Both the position numbers and the translations under genes were made by a program. From contig NZ_BBQI01000126.1 in the NCBI RefSeq assembly GCF_001652915.1, forward strand, positions 28,435-92,434: 64,000 nucleotides of DNA. Direction: 5' to 3'. Of the stretch, positions 1 to 8,811 are shown piece by piece; positions within the stretch are counted from its first letter, which is position 1, and every line of letters starts with the position of its first letter. This DNA is from Cupriavidus sp. D384. Lineage in GTDB: Bacteria; Pseudomonadota; Gammaproteobacteria; Burkholderiales; Burkholderiaceae. Below the pieces are notes generated by a model. That model was given only the letters and a program-made list of their open reading frames with translations, had not been told where the DNA came from and did no database searches.

Positions 1-278
1 TGCTGTCGATCCTGACCTACCGCGATACCGACGAAGCGATCGCGATCGCCAACGACACGCCCTACGGACTGCAGGCCTACGTGATGTCCGGCGATATGGC
101 GCGGGCACGCCAGGTGGCATCGCGCATCGAAGCCGGCCGCGTGCTGGTGAACACCGTCACGCACGATCCGGCCGCACCGTTCGGCGGCTTCAAGCAGTCG
201 GGCATCGGCCGCGAGTACGGAACATTCGGGCTCGAAGCGTTCCTGGAGCCGAAGGCCGTGCTGGGTGTGGCGGCCTGA
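1..278 (+). CDS. NAD(P)-dependent aldehyde dehydrogenase, C-terminal fragment
   Basis: The reading frame enters from outside the window (first full codon at base 3) and stops with TGA at 276-278, leaving about 91 residues. They match the C-terminal end of the aldehyde dehydrogenase superfamily: a DEAIAIANDTPYGLQAYV segment followed by the conserved PFGGFKQSGIGREYG block near the dimerisation tail. The catalytic cysteine and the cofactor-binding half lie upstream and cannot be seen, so the substrate cannot be inferred. The only gene partner visible is the methyltransferase convergent with it. Confidence 0.93.
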   Translation, partial: LSILTYRDTDEAIAIANDTPYGLQAYVMSGDMARARQVASRIEAGRVLVNTVTHDPAAPFGGFKQSGIGREYGTFGLEAFLEPKAVLGVAA

Positions 279-350
279 CCGGCACCGCCTCCGCTGCCAT
301 GCCGCGCGGGGCGCCATTCCCGGCGGCGGCGAGCGCCGCCGGGCGCCGTG

Positions 351-1349
351 CTAGTTATTGGCTGCCTGGCCGGGCGCCCGGGCCACGCAGAACAGGCTCA
401 TCGCCGCCTGCGGGGTGCCCGGCTTGATGCCCGACAGGCGCTGCGCCATGCGCATTTTCAGTGGCGCCCGGCCGATCTGCCCCTCGAACACTTCGGCTCC
501 CACGAAATGATTGTGTGGAAGCACGCTCACCTGCCATCCGTGCGGCTCGAGCACGCCGCGCAGGAAGGCCTCGGTCACGCCGTCGCCGGGACGGTGATGC
601 AATTCCGTCGCCAGTGCCCAATATTGTTCGTTGTCGGCCGCGGCATGGCCTCCGCGCTTGAGCCAGCGGTAGATCGGCACGCGCAGCCGCCACATCAGCA
701 TCGCAACGCCACGGAAATTCCATGCGGTGAACTGGGGATCATGGTCGGTGACCAGCACCCCGCCCGGCTTGACCAGCCGCGCGGCTTCGGCCAGCACGGC
801 AGCCATGTCGTCGCAGTGGTGCAGGGACCCGTTGATGGCCACGATATCGGCAATGCCAGACGCCAGCGGCATGTCGTGCGCATCGGCCTGCAGCGGGACA
901 TAGCCCACCGCCACCGCTCGCTGCAGGCTGCCTTCCGCGACATCGACACCAATGGCCACCCGCGGCGTGCCGCCCAGCGTGGCCAGCACGTTGCCAGGGC
1001 CGCAGCCCACATCCACGAGTACCTTCCCATCGAGAGGGCCCGTGACCGCATGCCAGCGCTCGCGCCATTGCGCGTAGCGATGGACGCTGACGAGCCAGTC
1101 GTCCATCCATTTGGGATGGCTGAAATAGTGTGCATTGGCGCGCATGCCCCGCGTGTAGCGGATCGTGGCCCGGGGGAACCATCCGGCCTGCACGGAGGCA
1201 CCCGCCTTCAGATAGGGCTGCAGGCGCTGCATGTAATCGTGGCCCCGGCTGTCTCGTTCTTCATGATGCGGCAATGGCTGGGCCGCTGGCGGATCGACGG
1301 CCGTCACCGGTTCCGTCCAGCCCCCTGCAAGCGTATCGGACTGCTCCAT
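351..1349 (-). CDS. Class I SAM-dependent methyltransferase
   Basis: About 332 residues. SAM-binding motif I is VLVDVGCGPGNVLATLGG, followed by an acidic GVDVA loop, an ADAHDMPLA stretch and a VKPGGVLVTDHDP post-motif, all typical of type-11 class I methyltransferases. I place the start at 1349 because the minus strand reads GGGGGTGAT just before that ATG; a start 12 codons further out would put homopolymer-encoded Phe residues at the N-terminus. The substrate is unknown. The leader carries two long A/T homopolymers (see 1362-1380) and a 14-bp inverted repeat further upstream. Confidence 0.88.
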   Translation of the reverse strand: MEQSDTLAGGWTEPVTAVDPPAAQPLPHHEERDSRGHDYMQRLQPYLKAGASVQAGWFPRATIRYTRGMRANAHYFSHPKWMDDWLVSVHRYAQWRERWHAVTGPLDGKVLVDVGCGPGNVLATLGGTPRVAIGVDVAEGSLQRAVAVGYVPLQADAHDMPLASGIADIVAINGSLHHCDDMAAVLAEAARLVKPGGVLVTDHDPQFTAWNFRGVAMLMWRLRVPIYRWLKRGGHAAADNEQYWALATELHHRPGDGVTEAFLRGVLEPHGWQVSVLPHNHFVGAEVFEGQIGRAPLKMRMAQRLSGIKPGTPQAAMSLFCVARAPGQAANN

Positions 1350-1361
1350 ATCACCCCCAAC

Positions 1362-1380
1362 AAAAAAAAACGAAAAAAAA
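1362..1380 (-). other. Paired homopolymer tracts A9 and A8 in a gene leader
   Basis: Nine A (1362-1370) and eight A (1373-1380) are separated by CG. On the coding (minus) strand they read as T8 then T9, ending about 12 bases before the start codon of the methyltransferase. Such runs are rare in sequence of this GC content. Confidence 0.9.
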
Positions 1381-1449
1381 GCCATTCCCAGTGCCGCGCT
1401 AGGTGCGCGGTCATCGGCAGGGCATGTCTGGGTATGGGACTGGATGGCA

Positions 1450-1463
1450 CGTGTCAGGACACG
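1450..1463. promoter_or_regulatory. Inverted repeat CGTGTC-AG-GACACG, possible operator
   Basis: Perfect 6-bp arms with a 2-bp spacer, about 100 bp upstream of the methyltransferase start (minus strand). An AT-rich stretch follows at 1472-1500. The position fits a regulator site, but no regulator can be assigned. Confidence 0.35.
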
Positions 1464-1569
1464 GCCGCTTGAAGCATTAAGAGAAAATTAACAGTGTTAT
1501 CGCAGTGCAGCAGTGTCCGAAAAGCTGCATTTAGTGCGCATTGGGTGCGGTAGCACACATAACTCGGGG

Positions 1570-2634
1570 TCAGCGACGGAACCAGAAGACTGAAAGTGCA
1601 CCGGCCGCCACCAAGAGCAGGCCGGAGATCGCCGCAAACAGCGCGCCGATCTCGGTCTCCCTGCGCTCCAGTGCAAAGCGCGCCGTCAGTTGACGGTAGA
1701 CACGGCTCAGGTCGGCGGCCGAGCCCGCCTGGAAATACTCCCCGCCCGTGAGATTGGCCACGGCACGCAAGGCGGGTTCGTCGAGTTGCATGAAGTAGGA
1801 CAGCACGGGCTCGCCCGCCACCCCGCCCTGCGCCGATCCGAAGCCCACCGTATAGACGCGCACGCCCCGCTGCGCGGCCATGCGCGCCGCATCGAGCGGA
1901 TCGGGGCCGGTGGTGCGCCGTCCATCGCTGAGCAGGATCACCGCCCCGTGACGGTACGATCCGGGCTGCACCGGCGGCCGCTCCTTGGCGCGCTTGCGCG
2001 CGGCGTCCGCCGCCGCCGCTTCGTCCAGTGACGTGGCCGGCCGCCCGATCAGTGGCGAGCCGTCGTTGAACAGCACGGCTTCGAGGTCGATGCCGTCATC
2101 GGGAAACAGTACGGCCAGTGCCTGTATCAGGCCGCTGCCGGTGGCAGTGCCGCGCTGGAGCTGGAAGCGGTCCAGCGCATCGAGCATGTCCTGGCGGTTA
2201 TCTGTCGGCGACAGCACTTCGGCGGCGGTGGCGGCAAACGACACGATGCCCAGCCGCACGCTCGATGGCAGCCCCACCACCAGGTCGCGTGCTGCCTGCT
2301 GGGCCGCAGCGATGCGCGTGGGGGCAACGTCGGTGGCCTCCATGCTGCGCGAGACATCCATCGCCAGCACCAGCGTGATCGTGTCGGAAGGCAGCGTGAT
2401 GGTGGCGCTGGGCCGCGCACAGGCCAGCAAGGCGGCGCCCAGCGCAAGCAGGAACAGCACGGGGGGAATGTGGCGCCGCAGACGCTGGCCGGGACCCAGC
2501 GCGGCGCGCGGCAATGCAAGGCTGGCATAGAGCAGGGCTGCCTTCTTGCGCCGTGCAATCAGATACACGTAGGCGGCTGCCAGCAGTGGGAGCAAAAGCA
2601 GCAGCCAGAGCATTTGCGGCCAGAGAAACTGCAT
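1570..2634 (-). CDS. VWA-domain membrane protein, BatA-like
   Basis: 354 residues. Hydrophobic segments at about 5-27 and 56-72, then a von Willebrand A domain from about residue 85 with an intact metal site DVSRS (D93, S95, S97) and a later LLSDG motif, and a final membrane segment at about 332-350. This is the BatA/BatB layout: an N-terminal membrane anchor, a periplasmic VWA domain and a C-terminal helix. The gene runs divergently from the protease-MoxR-DUF58-VWA row and is paralogous to the VWA gene at 5644. ATG at 2634 is preceded by AAGGAG. Bat proteins are linked to aerotolerance and envelope stress in other bacteria; the role here is inferred. Confidence 0.88.
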   Translation of the reverse strand: MQFLWPQMLWLLLLLPLLAAAYVYLIARRKKAALLYASLALPRAALGPGQRLRRHIPPVLFLLALGAALLACARPSATITLPSDTITLVLAMDVSRSMEATDVAPTRIAAAQQAARDLVVGLPSSVRLGIVSFAATAAEVLSPTDNRQDMLDALDRFQLQRGTATGSGLIQALAVLFPDDGIDLEAVLFNDGSPLIGRPATSLDEAAAADAARKRAKERPPVQPGSYRHGAVILLSDGRRTTGPDPLDAARMAAQRGVRVYTVGFGSAQGGVAGEPVLSYFMQLDEPALRAVANLTGGEYFQAGSAADLSRVYRQLTARFALERRETEIGALFAAISGLLLVAAGALSVFWFRR

Positions 2635-2706
2635 GCCCTGCTCCTTGGCGCGTGAGTAAGAGGATGGTACTGTATTTTTTAAGGCGCGACGGAACCGGGG
2701 GCTGCA

Positions 2707-3648
2707 ATGAAACGGGTGACGATCTACGGGTTGGTTTCAGTGGCCATCGTCCTGGTGTTCGCGGCAGGCGTATCGGTCTCGTGGCTGTCGCAGCCGCCGC
2801 CCCGCAAGCTCACGCAGGCCGACATCGACGCCGCCGTGCTGCACACGCTGCAGACCAAGACCCTGCCATCCCAGGCCGCGCGGGCCGCCGAATCCATTCG
2901 CGAATCGGTGGTCGAGATCCGCAGCTTCGCACCGGAAAAGGCACCCGAGCCTCCGCCCGCCGCCAAGGCCAAACGCGATCCGCCGGACGCAAGATCGAAA
3001 TCCGCACAGAAGCCCGCGCCGAAGTCCGCACCGAACGCCAGCCCCCAGCGCGATGAAGCTGCCGCCACCGATCCGCCCCGGCGAAGCGAGCAGCCCGAAG
3101 CCAGGTCGGAAGCCCGCCACATTGGCTCCGGTGTGGTCGTGACCGAAACCGGCACCATCATCACGAACTATCACGTGGTGGCCGACGCCAGCCGCCTGGA
3201 GGTCACGTTCCACAACGGCCAGACGTCGGAAGCATCGCTGCTGCAGGCGATGCCCGATAAGGACCTTGCCATCGTGCAGCCGAAATCGATCCCCGACGAC
3301 CTCCCCGCCGCCACGCTCGGCTCCAGCCAGAACCTTGCGCCCGGCATGGAAGTGGTGGCGGTGGGCTTTCCGTTCGGCATCGGCCCGTCGGTGTCGGCTG
3401 GCGTGATTTCCGGGCTCGACCGGCAGTTCGTGTCGCCGGATCGCAAGCAGAAGCTCGACAAGCTGATCCAGTTCGATGCGGCGGCCAACCCCGGCAATTC
3501 GGGCGGCCCGCTGGTGAACATGAACGGCGAGGTGGTGGGCATCGTCACCGCCATCCTCAACCCCAATCCGAGCGGCACCTTTCTCGGCATCGGCTTTGCC
3601 ATCACGATAGAAAGTGCCGGCATGGCCCTTGGATCATCTCCCTTCTAG
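2707..3648 (+). CDS. Membrane-anchored trypsin-like serine protease (S1C/HtrA type, no PDZ)
   Basis: 313 residues. One N-terminal membrane helix (about 5-27), then an Ala/Pro/Lys-rich low-complexity linker (about 75-135), then a chymotrypsin-fold protease. The triad is visible: H156 in TNYHVVADA, D186 in DKDLAIV and S265 in NPGNSGGPLV. The protein ends soon after the protease fold and has no PDZ domain, unlike DegP/DegS. It is the first gene of the plus-strand row and ends 12 bp before the MoxR ATPase gene, so co-transcription is likely. It probably acts on the periplasmic side of the inner membrane. Confidence 0.9.
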   Translation: MKRVTIYGLVSVAIVLVFAAGVSVSWLSQPPPRKLTQADIDAAVLHTLQTKTLPSQAARAAESIRESVVEIRSFAPEKAPEPPPAAKAKRDPPDARSKSAQKPAPKSAPNASPQRDEAAATDPPRRSEQPEARSEARHIGSGVVVTETGTIITNYHVVADASRLEVTFHNGQTSEASLLQAMPDKDLAIVQPKSIPDDLPAATLGSSQNLAPGMEVVAVGFPFGIGPSVSAGVISGLDRQFVSPDRKQKLDKLIQFDAAANPGNSGGPLVNMNGEVVGIVTAILNPNPSGTFLGIGFAITIESAGMALGSSPF

Positions 3649-3660
3649 ACGCGGAGGCCC

Positions 3661-4674
3661 ATGAACGATCAAGCCCGGGGCGCCATCGACAGCGCCAACC
3701 TGATGGAACGCCTGCTGTACGAGGTGAAACGCGTGGTGGTGGGACAGGACCACTTTCTCGAACGGGTGCTCGTGGCCATGCTGGCCGGCGGGCACCTGCT
3801 GGTGGAAGGCGTGCCCGGCCTGGCCAAGACGCTCACGGTCAACACGCTGGCACGGACCATGAGCGGATCGTTCAAGCGCATCCAGTTCACGCCCGACCTG
3901 CTGCCCGCCGACCTGATCGGCACCCGCATGTACAACCAGGGCACCGGCGAGTTCTCCACGGTGCGCGGGCCGGTCTTCGCCCACCTGCTGCTGGCCGACG
4001 AGATCAACCGCGCGCCGGCCAAGGTGCAGAGCGCACTGCTGGAAGTGATGCAGGAAAAGCAGGTGACGATTGCCGGCGAGACGCATCCGGTGCCAACGCC
4101 CTTCCTGGTCATGGCCACCCAGAACCCGATCGAGACCGAGGGCACCTATCCGCTGCCGGAAGCCCAGGTCGACCGCTTCATGATGAAGGTGCTGGTGGGC
4201 TATCCCAGCGAGGAAGAAGAGGTGGTGATCGTCAACCGCGTGACCGGCCCGCGCATCAGCGTGAGCCCGATCGCCACGCCCGAGCACCTGGCCGGGCTGC
4301 AGGACGAGTGCCGCAAGGTGTACGTGGACCCGGGCCTGATCCAGTACGCGGTGCGCGTGGTGGCCGCCACGCGCAAGCCTGCCAGCCACGGACTGGAGGA
4401 CCTTGAGCGCTACGTGTCGTTCGGGGCCAGCCCGCGTGCCACCATCGGCCTGATCGAGGGGGCGCGTGCGCTGGCCTACCTGCGCGGACGCGACTACGCA
4501 CTGCCAGAGGATGTGACCGACCTGGTGCCAGACGTGCTGCGCCATCGCATCGTGCTGTCGTACGAGGCGATCTCCGATGGGGTGACGGCCGACCAGCTGA
4601 TTGCCCGCATCCTGCAGGCGCTGCCGGTGCCGGAACGGCCCATGGAATCCCATGTTCGGGCGGCTGCGCGCTAG
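3661..4674 (+). CDS. MoxR-family AAA+ ATPase
   Basis: 337 residues. Walker A GVPGLAKT at 50-57, Walker B LLLADEINRAP near residue 112, sensor ATQNPIETEGTYPLPEAQ, and the C-terminal AAA_lid with LEDLERYVSFGASPR. This is the full length and order of MoxR ATPases, which act as chaperones for partner VWA proteins. GGAGG lies 7 bp before the ATG. The 3' end overlaps the DUF58 gene by 23 bp, and that gene overlaps the VWA gene, which is the usual MoxR-DUF58-VWA arrangement. The client is probably one or both VWA proteins. Confidence 0.95.
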   Translation: MNDQARGAIDSANLMERLLYEVKRVVVGQDHFLERVLVAMLAGGHLLVEGVPGLAKTLTVNTLARTMSGSFKRIQFTPDLLPADLIGTRMYNQGTGEFSTVRGPVFAHLLLADEINRAPAKVQSALLEVMQEKQVTIAGETHPVPTPFLVMATQNPIETEGTYPLPEAQVDRFMMKVLVGYPSEEEEVVIVNRVTGPRISVSPIATPEHLAGLQDECRKVYVDPGLIQYAVRVVAATRKPASHGLEDLERYVSFGASPRATIGLIEGARALAYLRGRDYALPEDVTDLVPDVLRHRIVLSYEAISDGVTADQLIARILQALPVPERPMESHVRAAAR

Positions 4675-5647
4675 GCGCCGGGACGGCCCGGTGGCTGTCG
4701 TCCCCGGCGACGGCGTGGTGCGCGTGGGCGCCAGCCAGACCGACGCGCTGCTGCGCCGGCTGGAATGGACCGTGGTACGGCGGCTCGATGGCCTGCTGCA
4801 GGGCGACTACCGCACGCTGTTTCGTGGCTTCGGGCTGGACCTGGCCGACCTGCGCGAATACCACCCCGGCGACGATGTGCGCCATATCGACTGGAACGTG
4901 ACGGCGCGGCTGCAGACGCCGCATGTGCGCGAATACCAGGAGGATCGCGAGGTGGCGGTCTGGTTCCTGCTGGACCTTAGCGCGTCGGTCGATTTCGGGT
5001 CCGGCACCGTGCGCAAGCGCGACCTGCTGGCCGATTTCGTCACGGTCATGGCGCTGCTGCTGACGCGCTACGGCAATCGCGTGGGCACCGTGTTGTACGG
5101 CGGCGCCGCCGATACCGCAGCCCTGGTGGTGCCGGCGCGCGCCGGCCGCCGCCACCTGATGCACCTGCTGGACCGCATGCATGCCACGCCAGCCGCCTCG
5201 CCGGGCGATACGCGCCTGCGCGACCTGCTGGAGCGGGGGCGGGCCGTCGCCAAGCGCCGCTCGGTGATGTTTGTCGTCTCCGACTTCATCAGCGCACCGG
5301 GCTGGCAGGCGTCGATGGCGATGCTGGCGCGGCGCCACGAAGTGGTGGCCGTGCGGCTGGCCGATCCGCTGGAACTGGCCCTGCCCGACCTGGGCGTGGT
5401 GGTGATGCAGGACGCCGAGACCGGCGAGCAGATGGTGATCGATACGCACGACAAGGGCTTCCGCAAGCGCTTTGCGGCCATGGCCGAGGCGCGCGAGGCC
5501 GCGTTGCAACTGGGCTTTACGCGGGCTGGCGTGGATTGCCTGACGCTGTCGACGGACACCCGGCTGGACCTGGCGCTGCTGCAGTTCGCTCGCCAGCGCA
5601 GCCGGCGCCTGGGCACGGTACGCGACGCCACCAGGGGCATCGCATGA
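4652..5647 (+). CDS. DUF58 domain-containing protein
   Basis: About 331 residues. The DUF58 signature FGLDLADLREYHPGDDVRHI is followed by DWNVTARLQTPHVREYQEDR, then by a degenerate VWA-like part (LLDLSASVDFGSG, VSDFI). I chose the ATG at 4652, which overlaps the end of the MoxR gene by 23 bp; an upstream start would only add residues translated out of MoxR codons. Its stop overlaps the next start (ATGA at 5644-5647), implying translational coupling. DUF58 proteins normally accompany MoxR ATPases; the molecular function is not established. Confidence 0.93.
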   Translation: MFGRLRARRRDGPVAVVPGDGVVRVGASQTDALLRRLEWTVVRRLDGLLQGDYRTLFRGFGLDLADLREYHPGDDVRHIDWNVTARLQTPHVREYQEDREVAVWFLLDLSASVDFGSGTVRKRDLLADFVTVMALLLTRYGNRVGTVLYGGAADTAALVVPARAGRRHLMHLLDRMHATPAASPGDTRLRDLLERGRAVAKRRSVMFVVSDFISAPGWQASMAMLARRHEVVAVRLADPLELALPDLGVVVMQDAETGEQMVIDTHDKGFRKRFAAMAEAREAALQLGFTRAGVDCLTLSTDTRLDLALLQFARQRSRRLGTVRDATRGIA

Positions 5648-6717
5648 TCGATGCCCTGACCCGGCTCCCGGTGCTGAGCTTCCTGTGGCCCGCCATGCTG
5701 TGGTTGCTGGCGCTCGTGCTGGTGCTTGGCGCGGGATACATGTGGCTTGACGTTCGCCGGCGCCGCGCCGCTGCGCACTATCCCGCCTTGCGCGTGGCCG
5801 GCGTGGCGCCCGGGGCGCGTGCGGCGGGCAAGGCCGTGGCGAACTGGCGCCGTCATGTGGCGCCCGTGCTGGCCCTGCTGGCGCTGACCGCCCTGATCGT
5901 AGCCATCGCGCGGCCCCAGGCGGTGATGGTGCTGCCGTCACGCATCGAGACGGTGGTGCTGGTGATCGACCTGTCGGGCAGCATGCGCGCGCAGGACGTC
6001 AAGCCCAGCCGCCTGCGCGCGGCACAGGGCGCGGCCAAGGTGCTGCTCGACGCGCAGCCGGCCGGCGTCAGCACAGGGGTAGTGGCGATGGCCGGTACCG
6101 CGGCCGTGGCGCAGGCACCCAGCCGCCACAAGGACGACGTGGCCGCCGCCATCGACAAGCTGCAGCCCCAGGGCGGCACGGCGCTGGGCAACGGCCTGCT
6201 GATTGCGCTGACGACACTGATGCCGCAACTGACCGAGCAAGCGGCACAACTGATGAACGAGGACGCCTCGTTCCAGAAATCGATGCCGGGCGATACGGAC
6301 GAGACCGTGGCGCCCGGCTCCTATGCATCCGGTGCCATCGTGCTGTTCTCGGACGGCGAGAGCAATGCCGGGCCCGCCGCGCTGCAGGTGGCCCAGCTTG
6401 CCGCCGCCCACGGAGTGCGCATCTACACCGTGGGCGTGGGCACCACCGAGGGCGTGGTGCTGAAGGCCGACGGCATGTCGGCCCGCGTCAGGCTCGACGA
6501 ACAGGTACTGAAGCAGGTAGCCGATGCCACCGGCGCCGAGTACTTCCGCCTCGAAGACGCGTCGCGGCTCAAGACCGTGTACCGCGCCATCAACGCCAGG
6601 CTGGCCTACGGCAAGCGCGACCAGATCGAGGTCACCGCGTTCTTTGCCGCGCTGGGGGCGTTGCTGGCGACCTGTGCGGGGCTGCTGTCGCTGTGGTGGT
6701 TCGGGCGCGTGCTGTAG
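5644..6717 (+). CDS. VWA-domain membrane protein, BatA/BatB-like
   Basis: 357 residues. Membrane segments at about 14-34 and 72-90, a VWA domain with metal site DLSGS (D109, S111, S113) and VLFSDGE, and a C-terminal membrane helix. The start is fixed by the ATGA overlap with the DUF58 stop. It is similar in architecture and in stretches of sequence to the divergent gene at 1570-2634, so the cluster carries two VWA paralogues, one on each strand. It is probably the MoxR client at the inner membrane, with the VWA fold on the periplasmic side. Confidence 0.93.
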   Translation: MIDALTRLPVLSFLWPAMLWLLALVLVLGAGYMWLDVRRRRAAAHYPALRVAGVAPGARAAGKAVANWRRHVAPVLALLALTALIVAIARPQAVMVLPSRIETVVLVIDLSGSMRAQDVKPSRLRAAQGAAKVLLDAQPAGVSTGVVAMAGTAAVAQAPSRHKDDVAAAIDKLQPQGGTALGNGLLIALTTLMPQLTEQAAQLMNEDASFQKSMPGDTDETVAPGSYASGAIVLFSDGESNAGPAALQVAQLAAAHGVRIYTVGVGTTEGVVLKADGMSARVRLDEQVLKQVADATGAEYFRLEDASRLKTVYRAINARLAYGKRDQIEVTAFFAALGALLATCAGLLSLWWFGRVL

Positions 6718-6736
6718 CGGCAACGCGCCCTGCCCG

Positions 6737-7210
6737 CTAGCGCGGCTGCAGCACCAGCAGCGTGGACGTGCCGTGCGCCAGCACGCGGCCCGAGGCGTCG
6801 GTCACACGGCAATCGGCGGTGATGATCTGCCGGCCCTGCGTGATCACGCGGCCTTCGGCACGCACCCGCCCGGTATCGGGCTTGATGGCACGCGAGAAGT
6901 TGCCTTTGGTTTCCACGGTGGTATAGCCCGTACCGGCCGGCAACACGGAATTGGCCGCGCATCCCGTGGCGCTATCGATCAGCGTCAGGGCCCAGCCGCC
7001 ATGCACGGTGCCCATCGGATTGCACAGGTGCGGGCCTGGCTCGCCTTCGAAGGCGGCGAACCCGTCGCCCACTTCCACCAGCCAGAATCCCAGCGCCTGG
7101 CCGATCGGCGGCTGCGGCAGCCGCCCGTCGACGATGGCCTCCAGCACGGCCTTGCCGGTCATGCCCGCGATGTCAGCCGGGTTCGCCACGCCATAGTGAT
7201 AGTCGGTCAC
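6737..7210 (-). CDS. PaaI-family hotdog thioesterase
   Basis: 157 residues with the hotdog signature NPMGTVHGGWALTLIDSATG followed by YTTVETKGNFSRAI and a RVITQGRQIITADCRVTD strand pair, typical of acyl-CoA thioesterases of the PaaI/YdiI group. The start is GTG at 7210, supported by AGGAG about 6 bp upstream. It converges on the VWA gene with 19 bp between stops. No neighbour indicates which acyl-CoA is hydrolysed. Confidence 0.9.
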   Translation of the reverse strand: MTDYHYGVANPADIAGMTGKAVLEAIVDGRLPQPPIGQALGFWLVEVGDGFAAFEGEPGPHLCNPMGTVHGGWALTLIDSATGCAANSVLPAGTGYTTVETKGNFSRAIKPDTGRVRAEGRVITQGRQIITADCRVTDASGRVLAHGTSTLLVLQPR

Positions 7211-7332
7211 GCACGTCTCCTGGTTCTTGTACTGGGTGCGATGATAATGGCGATTGCTTGCGCTTGCGCTTGAGTGCCTCGCCCCGGGAAGCCGGTCGGC
7301 GGAGGAAGGCCGGGCCCGTGATCAGCGGGTAA

Positions 7333-8574
7333 TCAGGCCGCAGTGACGCAGTCCTGCTCGGCCTGGACGGCGGGCTCGGCGTCTTCGTCGGGCCGCATGC
7401 TCGAGCCCAGCACGAACTGGTCGCGGCCGCGCGTCTTTGCCATGTAGAGCGCGCGATCCGCTTCGGCGAACAGGTTGCGCCAGAGGCCGTCGCGGCTCGA
7501 TGGCCCGGCGTGCAGCTGCGCCACGCCGATGCTGACGCTGGCGTGGCCGCAACCGGGGCCGTCGCCATCGGGCAGGGCAATCGCCCTGACCTTGCGCAGG
7601 ATACGGTTGGCAAGCGCCGTGGCCTGGTGTTCGTCGGTATGGGGGCAAAGGATGCAGAATTCCTCGCCGCCGTAGCGCGCGGCAATATCCGACGCGCGCC
7701 GCGAGTTGTCGAGTGCTGTGGCGATGTCGCGCAGCACCTGGTCGCCGGCATGGTGGCCGTGCCGGTCGTTGACACGCTTGAAATGGTCGACGTCGATCAC
7801 CAGGCACGACAGCGGATCGCCGTCGCGCTGCCAGCGCGCCACCAGGCCCATGGCGGTCATGTCCAGCGCCCCGCGGTTCAGCAGGCCGGTCAGTGCATCG
7901 AGGCGCGCGCCGCTTTCGTTGCGGGCGATGATCTGTTCCATCGCCATCAGGCTGAAGCCGAACAGGCCCAGCAGCACGGCTACCAGCGGCGCCAGCGGCC
8001 AGACCGACGCGCTGGTCTGCAGGAAGAACGGCGTGATTGCCAGTCCCTTGAACGCGGCGCCGTAGCTGAGCGCCGCCACCTGGGATCCAAGCAGAACGAG
8101 ATGGGATGCCAGCACCAGCGGCCCGCCGATGCTGGTACGGCCGCGCCGGCTGCGCAGCATCGTGACGATGGTGCTGAACGAGATCACGGCGAGCATGCCG
8201 TACGCCAGGCCATGCAGCAGCAGCCGCCCGTCGGACAGACCGGACATCAGCACCAGCAGTACCAGCGTGGCCAGTCCGATCACGCGCAACGGCAGCGCCC
8301 GATCGGCCAGCCCGTAATACACGCGCACACCGCGATAGATGGTCAGCCGGCCGATCAGGTAGGCGCCGGCACCCAGCGCGGAGAGCTGCAGCGAATCGCC
8401 AGCGGTGCTGGCGGCCACCACCAGGCCGGCACCGGACGCCACCACATGCCCCACGGCCCAGAGGCGCCCCGCCTCGCTGGCGCGCAGCGCAAGCACCAGC
8501 CCTGCCGCCATGACCAGCGTGCTGGAGAAAACCACCATCATGACGACCAGAATCGTCTGCTGAGCCAGGTGCAC
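7333..8574 (-). CDS. Membrane-bound GGDEF diguanylate cyclase
   Basis: 413 residues. The first ~220 residues hold about six hydrophobic segments without a recognisable soluble sensor. The C-terminal GGDEF domain carries RYGGEEF (GGEEF at 302-306), consistent with active c-di-GMP synthesis from two GTP. An RASD motif at 293-296 sits exactly five residues before GGEEF, the position of the inhibitory I-site, so product inhibition is expected. The start is GTG (8574) with GAGG a little far upstream, so the N-terminus is slightly uncertain. It is monocistronic, with 237 bp of upstream space. Confidence 0.93.
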   Translation of the reverse strand: MHLAQQTILVVMMVVFSSTLVMAAGLVLALRASEAGRLWAVGHVVASGAGLVVAASTAGDSLQLSALGAGAYLIGRLTIYRGVRVYYGLADRALPLRVIGLATLVLLVLMSGLSDGRLLLHGLAYGMLAVISFSTIVTMLRSRRGRTSIGGPLVLASHLVLLGSQVAALSYGAAFKGLAITPFFLQTSASVWPLAPLVAVLLGLFGFSLMAMEQIIARNESGARLDALTGLLNRGALDMTAMGLVARWQRDGDPLSCLVIDVDHFKRVNDRHGHHAGDQVLRDIATALDNSRRASDIAARYGGEEFCILCPHTDEHQATALANRILRKVRAIALPDGDGPGCGHASVSIGVAQLHAGPSSRDGLWRNLFAEADRALYMAKTRGRDQFVLGSSMRPDEDAEPAVQAEQDCVTAA

Positions 8575-8811
8575 GGGAATCGGTTTCCTCTTAAAGCTAC
8601 CGGGGGCGGCTGCCGTTATCCACGTTAACCCTGACTGGGCGACCCGACGTGAAGAACGGTGGACGGAAACGCCGCCGGAAGATACGGGAAGAAGCGGCGA
8701 AAGGACGCATCATAGCCCGCGCGCCAGCCATGGCGGCACCCCCGGCAAGCCGGGTACTCGCCTCATTCTTGCAATGGTTTGCAAAGCGCGGAAATCCGCC
8801 ACGCGGAATGT

